Part shown: positions 11,121 to 26,100 of the stretch, in pieces
Numbering within the stretch: the stretch's first letter is position 1
Layout of the letters: each line of letters opens with the position of its first letter
Assembly: GCF_000247815.1 (NCBI RefSeq)
Contig: NC_021684.1
Coordinates: forward strand, 11,453,162-11,517,161
Length of the DNA stretch: 64,000 bases
Reading direction: 5' to 3'
Source: Ficedula albicollis
Taxonomy: Eukaryota > Chordata > Aves > Passeriformes > Muscicapidae
Notes under the pieces: model-generated
What the model was told of the DNA's origin: nothing
The model's database searches: none
Seen by the model: only the letters and a program-made list of their open reading frames with translations
Program-made: the position numbers and the translations under genes

Positions 11121-14100
11121 GTGAGTCCCAGACATTTATCAGCTCACTAGATTTGCCACTTGCTTCTGCTGCCTCAGCTCCCTAAGCCTATCCAAAAAAA
11201 GGGCAGCACGGTCAATCCACATTAGTGAAGCCTACACCACTCTGGGAAAATATTTCCTATACTCCTTTCTGCAGTTTCAGGTATGATAACTGCTATAAAC
11301 TCTGGAACTCTAAAACTCAAATAAATTGCTAAAAACTCGAGACCTCAAGATACCTATAAATTGAAAGGGGTCTTTGTAATTGGAACAGAGATCCAATGCC
11401 AAATATAATGAGTGAAATCTCCTATTTATATGCCTGCAGAGAATTGAACTAATATCTTTGATGCAAAGTCTGCCCTGAGCAGAATTTCAGCATCAGATCT
11501 CAGATTTTCTGAGTCTGTGAGACATGATCAGTTCTGTCATACTTAGGGTTTTGGCCATCATTTTCAGGTTTTCAACCTTCTGTTTTCTTGCTATTTTCAC
11601 AACATAGACAGCAATGTTCAGGCCGTGAAAATATTTTCCATTCTCCCACTCTTTTATACCTGCATCTTAAAGTAAGTTAGAATTTGTTTTTTAAAAAAAC
11701 GCCAAACTTTGTAGTAAAATTATTCTGTAGTGCTTGGAGTGTCCCTTCCTGTTCAGTGTTTTATCTGCATTTGACTCTGGATGTGCACAAGAAGAGTTGT
11801 GTTTGAATTGAAACACAACTCATTGAAGACATTGAAATCCAGAGAAAATGACTGATGGCACCTTTTTGATTTAGCTGCAAGGATTGTGTAGAGAATTGTA
11901 ATAACAGTCTTGGGGGGATTTAATCTAATCAAATATCCAGGTACATCTAGACACATACATCAGAGATGGAATTCAAGCCACTTTAAACTAGTCAACATCT
12001 CCCCTGGATCCAGAAGTCTCTGTCTCTGTATTGGGTTTTGAAAACCCATATAACCCTTAAAATTCTAGTCCCTGGTGCACTCTGACATAAAAGACTCAAA
12101 AAAACATCCTAAGCTAATTTCTGTCCCTTTAGATACATGATACACTTGACATTTTGGTCTATGTTATTTTGGAATATGTATTCATTGTCTTCCTCTCAAC
12201 TTTCCTAGGTTCAGAGGTAGATATTGTAAGATAATTAGGACTGTATGACTTTCAAATAATTTCTGAATCTGTTCCATCTGTGGTATAAATCCAAGATTCA
12301 GCTACACTATGTGATGCTATCAGATTTAAATAATACAGACTCACTTAAATCATAACTGTGTGGAGAAAAGCTGTTTAAAGAGTGGATAGTCCTTACTGCA
12401 AACTGTTAAATAGACACACAGTGAAATCAAATAGATGAATAACACACTAAGTGAATGCAGCTGGTAAAAAAATAAACATTCTGCCCATCAGAAAAGGAAA
12501 ACACAATATTGTGTATGTTACTGGCATAACCACTGTAAACTACGACTGGATATTTTCCCCGCTGGTCACAAGGGAATAGAATCTTTTTGTGCCATCAATG
12601 ACTTCACAGGGCAGAAGGTGAAATACTTTTAATGAAATGCACTTCAGGAGTGACTCATGCCACAGGAGAGAGAGGGTGGATGCAGCACATGATTCACACA
12701 GATATTATCAGGTCTTTGTCTAAGCAAGGATTCAAACACAGCTGTGCAAAACTTAAGAAAAGCCTTCTGGAGTTTGAACTGTCTCTAGAATCCTAGAGGA
12801 GGCTGGAAAAGACCACAAGTGGGCTCACAAAATGTGTGATGGAGCACACCTAAACCATTCACTGGGGAATGCTTGTTGGATGAGATTTTACTGACAAAGA
12901 ACATTCAAACTTTCAGGAGTTGTTCCAGTTTTAACATTTTTAAAGCTCTTCTTTAGTGTCTGCCTCAATAATCTCTGCTGCAAATTTAGGTGATTCCTCC
13001 TTGCCTCCTCTTTCCTAATGACCAAAGTAAGCAGTTGATTCTCCTTCTTCAGATAGATTGGAATGTTCTCTCTGCAACCTTCCTCAGGTTCTGTTTTTTG
13101 TACTAACCAGAGAAGTGTGAAACGTTAGGTGGTAAAAATTGAAAATTCTACTCCCAGATCACACAAGCCTGGAGTAAAGATGATCATGCTACTGTATTCA
13201 TCTTTTCTGTGCTTTAGACATTACAACTTCAGTCTTTCCCAAACACAAAAGAAAATCCACTCCTGGAAGATCCAGATCCCTGGATCCTTTTAGATTTTAT
13301 CTAAAACTTGCCAATAATGATATTGTAGTGGTGAGGGGAGAGTTCCCAGGGGTCCAGATCTCAAGGTTTGGTTTGCACAGCCGGCATGAGGGAGTTTATA
13401 GAAGTGTATAACTTTTTGGCTTGAAATACAGTAATGTCCTTGTCTACATGAGGAGGAAAAGGCTTTTGTTGTTGAGGGTTCAACACCAATTCTACAGTTC
13501 CTATCAGCCAACCTACATTGCTAAAAATCTTTGTCATTTTGCAATTTCTTGGCACAGGAAAGGTGCTCTGCTTTCAGTCACATGGTAATGGTGACCCACA
13601 TAAAACAGGGTGTGGAAAAGATGTTACAAACACTGCACATCCAGAAATAATCTGATTCAATCCACAGGCCACATCTAATATTTAAGGTACACATGGGCAG
13701 AACAAGCCCCAAGAGACACAGTTTTAAATGTGGTTGGAGTGGATGATGTCACATCATCCACAGATTGAAGGCAAAGCAGCTTTGTTTCCTGGGCTGCTGT
13801 TAGGTAATTAAATAAAATGTTGCAAAAAAATAAAGACCTCCACAGACAGTCATAAGTAATATGAGTTTCAGCCTCTTAATTGTTCATAGTCTTCCTATGA
13901 TGTATAGATCTTTTGTGGCTAACAAAAACAAAAGCGATTTCATGTAGAATACAACTGTAATTGTTTGATATGGGATAGCCCAAAATCTGAGATCATTCTG
14001 CACCTGGCACTTAGAAAATGCATTATTCTGTTCAGTTGCAAGTCTGCTCTTCTCACTCTGAGAGAAATCTCTTCCATTTGTAATACTCCTAACACTGGTA

Positions 14101-17100
14101 AACTGATACTACATGGAAGCTAAATAATGGAGAAAAGTAAAGCAAATTTCTTGATACTTTTGAACCAATATTTTTCAACACCATTTTGGATGATCTATGG
14201 CTGTTAGATGATCTATCAATGATCAGTTTATTTGTGGATGTGTCACCTCAGTCATGGCAACCCGTTCAGCTTCTGGCTTCTCCACTGAGGCTGCCAGTAA
14301 GAAATGCAGCTCTGTGAGAAGCAGAGTCACAGATGCCACAGTGTCATAGCAACAAATGGATACAAGAAACTGCAGATTGTAAACCCAATATCCAAATGGA
14401 GCATCATTCCTCATGCCTTAAAATCTACATAGTTTCATGCATATTTCTGGTCATAAGTTTGTGAAAATACAGCGAGATTCAAAAAAGGCCCATAGATCGA
14501 AGGAAAATATTCTCTGACTTCTTCTTTTGGAGCAAGATAGTAATAGTTACACTTTTTGTGGGGCTTTTGTTGTTGTTGTTGCTGCTTGTTTTTTAAACAA
14601 GCCCCCTCAACACAATTTATATAGATGACATTTCCTGTACAAACTACTGAGAATATCATGCCGGATAGGAGGAAAACTTTGAGAAATAGAGAGGGGAGCT
14701 GTAAATAGGCAAGAAACTTCAGGACAAACATGTCTTGAGTTTGAGGTTTGTTGCTATTGATAGTAATGTTTTCTTGGTTTCTATTTAGCTTTCCTGAGAT
14801 TGGAAAATAAAATGAGACACAGAGATGTCATTCCTCACCTAACTTCAATAGCTTTGTATGGTAGCTAATGGCAAAATTCTCCTTTCTGAATATCACAGCC
14901 TGCATTTTTCAAACTCTTACAAATAGTTTCTCAGTATTTTTTTTCCTAATGAGGGGCATTAATATGCTGTAATAAGTGAAACAACTGCCAGGATCTGAAT
15001 GCATCCAGACTTGTTCTATGGCTGGATGCAACAGCACACAACCTGTGCAAGGCATTGACACTGCAGGATGCACAAAGTTATGTGTGTGTCTACAGAGCTG
15101 TCAGGTTTAGGATCTGCTTTGATGGCCCATTTTAGCTGAGTCCAGAGGTGCTTCCAGAACAAAGTTTACAAAGCAGGAAGTGTAAATGGACAGAACAGAG
15201 ATTATAGACCAAAGTCCTTTCTGTTTGCCAAACATTTCACAATTCTCTTTCTAGCTCATGAGAAGTAAGTTTGGAAAGAGGAAAGCAAAAGTGGATTAAA
15301 ATGTTTTTGTATAAAGTATTAGGGTGGGTTTTTTTTATCATGTTAATTATTGGTACCTACACTGCCAGGAAATTCTTACAAGTGTCCTCGGATGTTTCTT
15401 TTGCTTCTTTATCCTGTTTACAGAGACAAACTAGACTCCCTGTGGGCCTGATCCTCCAAATGAAGCAAATGGAAAGTTTTCCACTTACTTCAAAGGGAGT
15501 AGGATCTGGTCCTAAGTAAGATTCCTTGTTTGGCATAGTGGAAGTTACATAAGGCAAAACTTGCTTTTTTACATCAATTTTCTAGGTGACCAGGCTGTTG
15601 CAACCCTTGCAAATATTATCTATGTCCTCTTCAGATATCTTGTGCAGTTCTATTCATAATCCCCAGCTAAGTTTTCACATTATCTGATTTCAGCTTTGCC
15701 CAGAACTCAGAAATGCAAGAGGTGCCACTCACTCCCAGGACATTTGAACAGTGGTATTTACTCATTGCTCTGTGGTTCAGGCATTCATTATTAAAATACT
15801 AAGTCTCATTCCCAGCACAAATGTCCCAGCTCCACTTATCTCTGCCAAGTTCCCAAGGACTTAATTTACCAAAGTCACCAAGTATGAGCCAGAAACTGAG
15901 TTCCCTCAGAAAACACCCATGTATGTGTAGTGGTTTTCTGACATATACATATATTAGACCTTTTCCCAGAAAACAGAAAGCGTCAGAGGAAAGTAATGGC
16001 TTTTCTCATTCCTGTTTAGAGCAGGAATTTGAACTGTCCATCTGCCCACAGCAGGCACTGTAATCTGGGACTCCCAAATCACCCATTCCCTTCGTGACTG
16101 TGAAAAAGTTGAAGGAAATTTTCAGTTTGGCCTCTTATAAGTTGTATGTGCTCTCCTTTGGACTTGATACTCAAGGATTTCTTATAAATCTGCATGGATA
16201 TGTCTTTCATTTGGAGAGACCACAGAGCCCATTTGAACTGTAAGGGAAACAAAGCAGAACAGCAGGCACTGTTTAATTAAACCATGCAAAATTACCCAGG
16301 CAGAGTCAACTTACTACAAGCAGGTAAGGGACAGCATCTGATGTCATTGCAAACTGTGGTATCCCAGGTTTCTCTGGTGACATTACAGAGTGAATACAGA
16401 GTCCAAAGGCAAACATTTTTTCTGAATCAGCAGCAGTTGCTCTGACCTGGAAGGCTTCCAAATTAAACCTTCATTCATTAGGAAAAAAGCCCCCAAAAAG
16501 ACTGAGAGCAGCCCAGGAGAAAGAGCTACAACCACAACATTTACTGAAAGGACAATAGGTGAAGAAACTAAATGGGCAGAGAGAAAGCAAGAGGCTTCAG
16601 GTATTATACAAAGCTGAACAGAGTTTAGGAAAAAATTTAAAACTGCAGGACAATGAGGTAGAAAATTTTCTCTCACTTTCTCATCTGTGGATCAGAATTC
16701 AGGTGAAGAAGCTTTGTGCAAAGATGACTAAGCATCATGTAATTTCTCGGAACTGTTGGATGAAAACAGGATAAAGTTCTACACTATGTGCTATAAATCC
16801 ACCAGAAGTTACAGAGCTCAATTGAAGAACTACTGGATGAAACTCATGTCTGAGTATAGCAGGTCAAGCTAAATGATTGGAACTGATCATCCTGGCATTA
16901 AAATCCACAAAGCTATAACCTCCTCTGTGTCCTGATTAATAACTGCTCAGGTGGTTGATGCACAAATCAAAGCCTTTGGCAGCAACACCAGACTTGTAAC
17001 AGCATGACTGTACTGTGAGACAGATGAGGGAATTAATCCAGATTAAAAATACTAGTGCCAAGGGAAAAAATCCTCGGTTTAGCTTTTTTTCCAAACATGG

Positions 17101-20100
17101 TTTGGTTTTACAGCCCAATTTATACATAACCCAAGGCACGATGTAGGTGATAACATAGAAAGAAGTAGAAGGAAATGTGATGGTGATTGAGTTTAGCGAA
17201 GTGTTCCTTTCCTGAACTAATAATATCCTCAAAATTCAGGTTTATTAATGTCTAGCCTTTGCAAAATTGATTAGAAAACTTGAAGCATGAAGAAGCCAGA
17301 ATATCAGAATTTAAAGCAACAGTTTTTATCTTTCAAAGCTGACAGCCTGCATTAGTGACAGGAGCAACCCCAGCTGAATCCCTTGGAGAGCAGGAGTGCA
17401 GGAACACAGACTATTCAAGGTGATGCACATGGGACTTCAGGCTGGTGTTATGAAATGAAGATGTTTATTCAAACACACAGTCTGCCTTCCTGCATCTTTT
17501 TCTCAGATCCATTCTCCACAATAACTTTGGAAGACACCATCCAGTTTCAAAAAATTTACGAGAGCAACTGAACTCTCAATACAATAAATGGGAAAGAGCC
17601 TTGGAGACAATAGTTATCAGAGTAACGAGAAAAAGCAGATGAAGGGAGGTGTCATAAAAATAAATTTCATAATGTTTCCAAAGTGCTCAAATATTGCCTC
17701 AATGAGTAAGTGGAGAAGTCCCTACAGGCCTAAACACTTTTGTATCTAAGGATCAGGATGTGTCAAGTGATGCAGTGTTACCTATGGAACAAAAGGATAA
17801 AGTGAAATATAGAGGTGATACAGAAATCCCCTGGATCTCAACTTTTCATCTGCTGTACCAACACATTCAAATAAATCAGTGTCATAAACTACTCAGGCTT
17901 TAGCTAAAAACTGGCTTGTTTCCTAACTGGTGGCATGAATCTTGCCTCTGTTGCTCTCACCTTGCTTTCAAGCTTCCTCCAGCTGGATTGCCAGTCCAGA
18001 ATGCTGAAGTGTTTCTTACTTCAGGTGCTTCCTTGTAGTCAGATACTCCAAAAGAGTCCAGTGACATTAATCCAGTGGAATCAAAGTGCTGTTATTAGTG
18101 TCCTGAAGGCACTAATAGAACTTTATCAGCCCTGACCAGCCCCACCTGGCACTCTTACAATGCTCTCAGTCCATTGGCTTTGGGGTCCTATTTAAGCTCA
18201 GCTCTGGGCTCTCACTGCCTGTTTGGGCTATGCTCTGGCTGTGCTTGTTTGTGTCCCTACCTCCTGGGGGATGTTTGGGCTCTGCTCCAGGTCTGTATCC
18301 TCCCTCTGCACCTCTCCCTGGAGTGTGCTGTGGCTTGTCTCTCTTTCTGCCCTCTGTATGGGACTTTGCATCCATGTTGTGTCTTTCTTGGCCTGTCTCT
18401 TGCTGCTCCTGAATTATCCAAGTCCCTTTCCTTTTTGTTCTGGGCTGTCAATGGACTGTGGTACCAGCTCTCTGCTCTGCCTACAGTGCTTGGGATGCTG
18501 CCCCCTAATAAGAGCACAGCCTTTGCTGTTGAAAACCTCAGCTTGTAGCTCTTTGGCCCTTCAAGAGTAACTGGTCCTTGCTGCTTCCTGACAGTCCACT
18601 CCTTATTAATCATCATTATCTCCATGTAAATCTGACCCTGCTTTCAAGGGCATAAAAAAGTGTCAGCATAGTTCCCCTGGATCTGTTCTTGTCTGGTTAT
18701 AATCTCTTCCTTAGCATGATACTTGTGTTCCTGTGAGATCCAGTGCATCCTGAGGTCTTGCCTTTGGTAGAGATTGCAATTTTCCAGTTTTTTGGTCACA
18801 TTTTGGTGAAAGAAATGTGGACTTACTTCAGCAGTGAATAACAGCTCAGGGACACACCTGTTCTCCTTGTGCTAGTGTTGAATGTGGCTCTCACATTCTC
18901 CTGTCTTTAAGCAGATATCTCATTTCCTATTTTATCTCAGTTTCCTGTATTTCATTCTTGTTCCTTCCTAGACTTCAGTCTCTGGCTGCCTCTCCTATCT
19001 CTTCCTCTCTAACAGAACAAGTTGTCTCATTACTCACAGCCACCTCAGCTAGCCTTATTTCATCTCACATTTAAATGTAACAGGTCTCTTCCACAGCTCA
19101 GCTTTTCCTGCATTAACCAGTCTTTCTGTGATGGCCACTTACATCCATTAATCACTTTTCTTGTGTGCTCAATTTGAGCTATTCATCTCTGTTCTCCTCT
19201 CCTATCCAAATCCTTTCTGTAATTCATTGTCACCTCCTGTTGCACTCTCTTCTGTAGCTGTTTCACCTGTGAATGTTATTTGAGATTACTGTCCATGGAA
19301 AAAAAATATTCCTTGATACATGTGCACAGACAACACATGGCAGACTCCTTTTATTTTGCTTTACTTTTGCACCAATACTAATCAATTCTCTTTGCCTTTT
19401 TCTTAAACCTATACAAAAAATGTTAGTACCCAAATCTAATGCTTTCTAAACGAAGTTCCATGCCAGCTTCCCTGGCTCCCTGTGCCTGCTCAATGGCTTA
19501 GACAAAAGGGCTGAAAAGCCAAGCAGACAGCCAGCAGGAGAGCCAGTCATCCTTCCACATGTACTTGGTAGCTGCTCCATAGCAGGGGTCACAGGTAGGA
19601 AGATTCTTCTCTGTTCACAACAAACCAGTGAGCAAACTAACACATCTACTTTCCAAAGAATAATTTGACCCTTCCTTTCCTCTCTTACTGAATTTTCCTG
19701 TTTATTTTTCTGAATAATTGCTCATGAGTGCTCATACCATCTGTGCTGCACACTGTAAGGACAGGGTCTTGTGGAATAATGAATATTTGATCATGTCATC
19801 CAAGGCTAAAACAAGATTGCATGGTTTAATTCTACCATTTCCCAACTGCACAGTCTCAGCACTTTTCATATATTTTTTAATATAGTGAATACATATCTTT
19901 TGCATATATTTCTAAAAGATGAAATGGGCTAACTTAGAGATTTTACATAGAAATACATTTCAAGAAGTATTTTTACTTTCAAGAAGAAAGTGAAGATATC
20001 TAGGGTTTTGTTCTGATCCATTTTAGAATGAGCTGTAAAGTTCAGGTGGAGTCTGAAGTTTGGAGATCTGCAAATCTGTAGTTCTGGATCAGGTTCATTT

Positions 20101-23100
20101 TACCTTTTCTCTGTTCTCTGCCTTCTGAAGACCACAGGGGAGAACTTAAAGCCTGAAATGTCAAACCCAAAAAGGGAAAAGAAAATGCTGTTGTATGAGC
20201 ATTTTTGTCTCCGTCGTTTGTCAGGCCGTTGATGCCTTGAACGTGGATGGGTTTCTTGTGGAAGGGTCTGAGCCCCAGGCAGGTGCTGGGCTCTGACAGC
20301 CATGCACACGCTGTGCCCTGAGCAGGCAGGGACCCTGCCAGCTGGCCATGGAGGGGCCAGGGCATCAGCTGCACCCGCTCCCTCTGCTTGCCACATCACA
20401 TTTCTGCTCGGGGAGGATTAGAAACCAGGGCAGCAGAGAGCAAATTGCTGCAGGCACACGGGTTTGGGGGCAGGGGAGCACATCTGCTCTCCTTCTCTTT
20501 GGGACACGTCTCTCCTGGTCCTGAGCTACCTGCTCTGGCAGATGGGGAATGGGGGCTGCAGGGAGAGCCTGGCTTGCAGGAAAGATCATGGAAAAACATA
20601 ACTCATGTTAATGGTGAGATTAAAGGATTAAAGTCAATTCACACCCCAGTCAAAATGAAATTTCAGCCTGTTTTTTTTTTATGTGCAGTGGGGCAGAGCT
20701 GTGCTGAGCTCAGGATCCTCAACAGCCCACGGAAGGACAGAGGTCTAATCCCTGATTTCTGTGCATTTCCTGCTCTAGCACAAGTGTCTCCTGGCATAAT
20801 AGCAGCTGCTCTTGTGATTAATGTAGAACGTGACTTATGGTACCACCCTTCTCTTTCTCTCACACCCTATGCTTGATATTTTCTCAAAAAAATTATCTGT
20901 GAAATCCTTTCCCTGAGGCACTGCAAACAGGTATTGGAATATTATTTATTTATTAAATAATAAGAAACAAACCAAACAAAACCAAGCAACGACATAAAAA
21001 CCCTTCTGTTTTTAGATGTGTGTTGATATTACAGAATTTTGTGTGCCAAATCACAGTTTATTGTGGAAGTGGCTGTTTTACTCCTGGTGTGTAAAATTAC
21101 TTGCATTAAAACTACTTACAGTAGTTTCAATGGTAACTTTCACTTTGCAAACAGAGCTAGTCCAGTCTTCAAGCTCTGGTTTCTGGTGTGAATACCTGCT
21201 TCCAAATCTGATATGTATTCTAATATTTCCATGACTAAAAATCATTTTTGTGTCCAAATTAAGGTAAGTTAAGTACAAAGGAAGCAAGTTCTTCCTTCAA
21301 GTAATATTTCAAGCTAATAGTCACAGGGAGAACTTTTCAGCTAGTCTTAGGCAAGACTTTTTGTATTTTATTTGCCAATCAAATATTACATATTGTTTTC
21401 TAGATTAGATGGATTTATATACTTAAGCCCCATTCTTCTACCAGCTTTTGCTTGTTTTTGTTGAACATCTTCTAACTCCTAATTTATCTGTTCAAAGCTG
21501 AACACAGCATTGTAGGTACAATTTTCTGTCCCTTTGGAGTTATAGTGCTCTTAGTTCCATAGCCCAAAACTTTACTGGGCCTTTTCTACTAGTCCAATTT
21601 ATGTATACTCATATGTAAGTTGGCAGCTGGTGCCTAGAGTACCTAAGTGCCTTCCTCACAGAATGTGTGGTTTTAGTTTACTTTTCTGTGGGAGTATTGG
21701 CTGGTATTTTTTTCACTTTTAATATTTTTTGCTACATTTTTGACTGCGCTAGGATGTCCATGACTATTTTCTCATTCATCTAACAATTTGTAAGTTAGTA
21801 ATTCATAGTGATTTCACTTCCCTATATTTACACTCTTACAGATCAGTGTTAATGTCAAATAAGACAGTGCCCAGCATCCTCTGTTGGCCTGTGCTTTCCT
21901 GGGACTTGGCTCTGCTGTCCCAGAGTATGTTTGATACTCATTGCATGCTCTTGCCCTGAACTTGTAAATCAAAATAAGACCTGTTAGTTCACCCAATTTG
22001 GAGTCTAGAGGCTGTTAATTGATGCAGTAGTCAAATAACCAACTGAGAGTTAAATTGTTGCTATGTGCATTTTGTAAGATACAGGGGAAAATTCTACATC
22101 ATTGTTAACTGTGAAAAGAGAGAGCGACACGTTTTAACTCCAGGATCTGAGGTTTCCTACGAGAGCTAGGCAGCTGTGTGGGAATGGTGCAGGAGTCCCT
22201 TGTGCTCATGGGGCTGCTGGGGACTCTCTGTGTCCCCGTAGGTGTTTGAGTGTGCTCTGGTTTCCCTGGCAGGTCCCTGGGAAGTGTGTGTGCAGACACA
22301 ACACGGCAGGGGACCACTGCGAGAAATGCGCTCCGCTCTTCAACGACCAGCCCTGGAAGCCAGGAGATGGGAAAACAGGGGCACCAAATGAATGCAGAAG
22401 TAAGTGCAAGGGAATTCACTGACCCAGGCTCTCAGGGACCAGCAGGCAAAGCTCCCCCACAAAGGTTTCTGTGATTTGCCCAGAAACAGCCATTACAGAA
22501 ACTGGGGATAAATTGCTGGTCATCAATGGAGAATTTCAGTGTGCAGGTCATTTTTCTGCACTGGGGAGTGCAATTTACAACCCAGAAATCTGGTTTTCAT
22601 GTAGCTACACCCCTCACACTGCAGGTTCCAGCAGGGTGATAGTGCCAGATTGGTTTGGGAAGTGATAGCAGGACGACCATCGGGAAAGCCTGAAGGCCAT
22701 TCTTGCTCTTGTCCTCGCCAGAGTGTCGCTGTCACAACCACGCCAAGAGCTGCCACTTCGACCTGAGCGTGTGGCTGGCCTCAGGGAAGCGCTCTGGGGG
22801 AGTGTGTGACAGCTGCCAGCACAACACCGAGGGACATCGCTGCCAGAGGTGCAAACCAGGCTTTTACCGAGACAGGGCCAAGCCCATGTCTGCTCCAGAT
22901 GCCTGCAAGCGTAAGTGACCGTTGCACAGGGTGAAAAATAAATGGTGAAAGAACTCTTAAAAGAACAACATAATTTCTATAGAATCAGTAACTCCTATAC
23001 AGGTACCTGATGAGTATTACTGCCTTTTCTTTGTATCCTTTTCCTAAACTACAGGGGGTTTTGATCAAAGGTGATCATCCTGATTTTTTTGTCTATTGTC

Positions 23101-26100
23101 CCCACATTATGGCACATTTTTTGTGATAACTGATTCAGTTCTCCAAATGCATTGCCTCCTGGGGAAAGGTACAGTCTTCTTGTGTTTGGTTTTAAATAAA
23201 TATGTTTCCTATTCTCTTGAGGCACATTTTATTTACCTGGGGTTTTTTTTCTGTACCTCTCAAGACTGTATGAGCCTATGTGCAAGCTACAAAATTCCAT
23301 TTGATTGTGCAACATCTGTGAACATAAAGACATACAATGGATGCACAAGATACAGGAGGCCAGGGACAGTGCACATTCACTTGGGAACAAATACATCAAA
23401 ACTCAGACTTATCTCTGGACTCTGCAGCTATGTTATAGGATGCTATACCCAAATTAATTGCATCATTAACACTTCAGCAGAATGTGTTAGGGTGTGTCTA
23501 GGGCACAGAGGCACTAATGGCTGCATGCAGAGGATGCACAGCCTCTGGATCTAGATAGTTTGCACCCAGCCAGTCCGGCAAACAGCCCACATCTCCCTCA
23601 CTTAAAGTAAACATTTCCTGTTATCCTGCCAGGCTTCAAACATCTGATTCTATCTCACATCTGTTTGAGAGGTGGCTATTTCCAGCAATATAGCTAATTT
23701 AATTTCTAACTTTGAATAGTTTACCTTCCCCATAGCTCAGACATTAGTTGCCAGCATAGACAATTTTATCCTCTGTTATCTCACCTCTTGCCCACTGACA
23801 TAACGAGCTTTTGAAGTTTTTTTTACTATTTTAATGTTCTTTAACATGATTCCTCTTAAACACTTAGGTTACTCTTCTCTCTAGGACTGTGAGTCCTGTG
23901 ATATTGCTTAAACTTTCTGTGCCAAATATGTCTGATATTTCTGCTCTTTTGCTTTCTTCCCACTGGAACCTGGTGACAGCAGACTGCTTCCACATAACTT
24001 TTTCTTCTCATTTTCACAATGTTCATCACAGAGCATGGATCAGCAGCCAGGGCAGAGGGTGAGCTAAACTGGCTCACCCTGTATCCTGTAGTGTTCTAGG
24101 GTGGCCCCTTTCTAGTTCTGTTCCTACTCTGAGCAGATTTGCTACAGGGGAATATTGTAATGAGAACAAATTGTTGTGCCAGAAGACTAGCTTTCAATCT
24201 TATAGCACCTGAAAGAATCTGTGTATGAACTCTTGCACTGAGCAGCAGGGAGATGGTGCAGTAACCAGCATCACGTGTAATCTGGATAACTGCTAAAGTC
24301 AAGGAGCACTGGAGAGCAGCAAAGGGGAAAAAACATTGTTTGAAAATACAGCCTATCTGTCTGGAAACCCTAGAACCATTTGCCTAGATGAAATCAGACC
24401 TTGACTCTACGTCTGCCTCTCTTGTCTGGTCTGGTTACAAGTCTCTCAGTAACACCTGCCAATACTCTGCATAGCAAAAGAAAACTGTCCAGAAATTTAC
24501 CTTGTTGAAAGAGCTTTATTCCTGTTGTGCCAGTCAAGCACAACAATGTTCTTTTCACCTGGAAAGGTGCTGCTGCCAGCAGAAGGCCTCCAAATGCAAT
24601 TGTCTGCACTCTGACTTGCATGCTGAGGCTGAGAGAGCTGCCATCCTGCTTCAGACACTGAAAGTTATATGTGCTCTCTAGGCTCCTTGTTCTGTCAGTG
24701 GAGAAACAGAGGGACCCCTGGGGAATTACTTTTTGCAGTCTAAGGTAGATGCCTGAAACAGATGGACTAAATTGCCCTCTAAAGCATATCTATTTCCTTA
24801 AGAGGTACTCTGGATCACTAGCCTGCACTAGAGTTTCTCTTAGCTGAGTTGCATTTAATGGGTTTGATTCAGCAGCAAAGGTAAGCACAAGCCTATCTGT
24901 GAATGATTCAAGTCAATGGGACCTTTCCCAGGAGTGTAAAGGCATTCATGAATGCTTGCCATATCAAGATATAAGGAAAGGACACTGCAGCCCCCCTGGC
25001 TTTTACAGCAGCTGGGTGCACAATGCTTGTACCTCTGTGGGAACAGGAGGTACTCTGGATATAACCACAGTTAGAGAAAACTGGGAAGGAAGTGGTTAAT
25101 CTGTGCCTTTTCCCTTTTATCTAAGGCAAAGAAGAAAATTCCCACAGTAAGATTTGACAAATTACATAATAAGTAGTACTTTGTATGATGGAAGACCTGA
25201 TCCCCAAACACTTCCCCATGAGGACTGCAGACAGTGTGCAAGTGTGTACTTCATGTTACATTGCACCTCTGCAGAGAATTTCCAGGGAACACTTCACTAC
25301 TTTGGTTATTATCAGAGACAGCAAAACCAGAAACACCAATGGAGACAGGCTTTGGTTAGAATAGGTTCTATTTGATAGAGGGAAACTTTTTCTTCCAGGA
25401 CCATGATGAGCTAACATTAAACTGAAAAGTCTCCTGCAGGATGTGCAGGATAGAGACCCTCTTCTCTCTCTATCCTTTAGATTAAAAACTTGCATTGCCA
25501 GTAAACCTCATCTGGTGTGGTCCAAGCTGTTCAGCTTGTGTGATCCTAAAGCCAACTCTGTAAAAAAAGTTTCTATTTTGATCATTGCTAATATATTAGA
25601 CAATGAGACCACCAGATGCATTTTTATCATACCTCAGCCTGCTGATTATAAATTGAAGAGCTGCTACTTCTGGATTAGCATGTTTTTCAGGATTTAAGTG
25701 TACCAATTCCAAGGCATCATCTCACTTTGAGAAATTAATACAATCAGTGCCAGACTAACAGCACTAAAGGAAAAACCCACCCAATGAGCAAGTGTTGAAA
25801 AACAGTAATAAACTGCAAACAACAGACTGAATGGATGGTTTTGGTGAGAGCAACCTAGTGCCTATCTTCCCATTTTGAGCTCAGAGGAAAAAAAAAACTT
25901 TCAATGGGAGATGAAAACTTGACCCTTGTGTACAGTAGATACTGAGCTGGGAAAAGAAGCCTGGTGAAAAAGCTGAATGAAATGCTGTGCTAATCCCTTT
26001 GAGAAAGCACGCTTGAAGAGTGCTCTGCCATCCAGAGCAAAGTCTAGGTTCAGCTGTGACATCCCCCTCAGGCTCCCAGAAAGTTAACAGGACACTGCTC

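Larger units (their letters stand above)
11121..22272. other. Large intron of the netrin-4-like gene
   Basis: About 11.2 kb without recognisable exons. It contains an LTR-like block at about 18.14-18.66 kb, a weak CR1-like scrap near 12.79 kb and a GC-richer patch at 20.21-20.60 kb, listed separately. The remainder is AT-rich unique-looking sequence. Confidence 0.8.

Noticed and set aside
18174..18625. Overlapping open frames on both strands (up to 124 codons)
   Set aside because: Low-complexity Leu/Cys/Ser-rich translations in a compositionally biased block with LTR/promoter features; no homology recognised.
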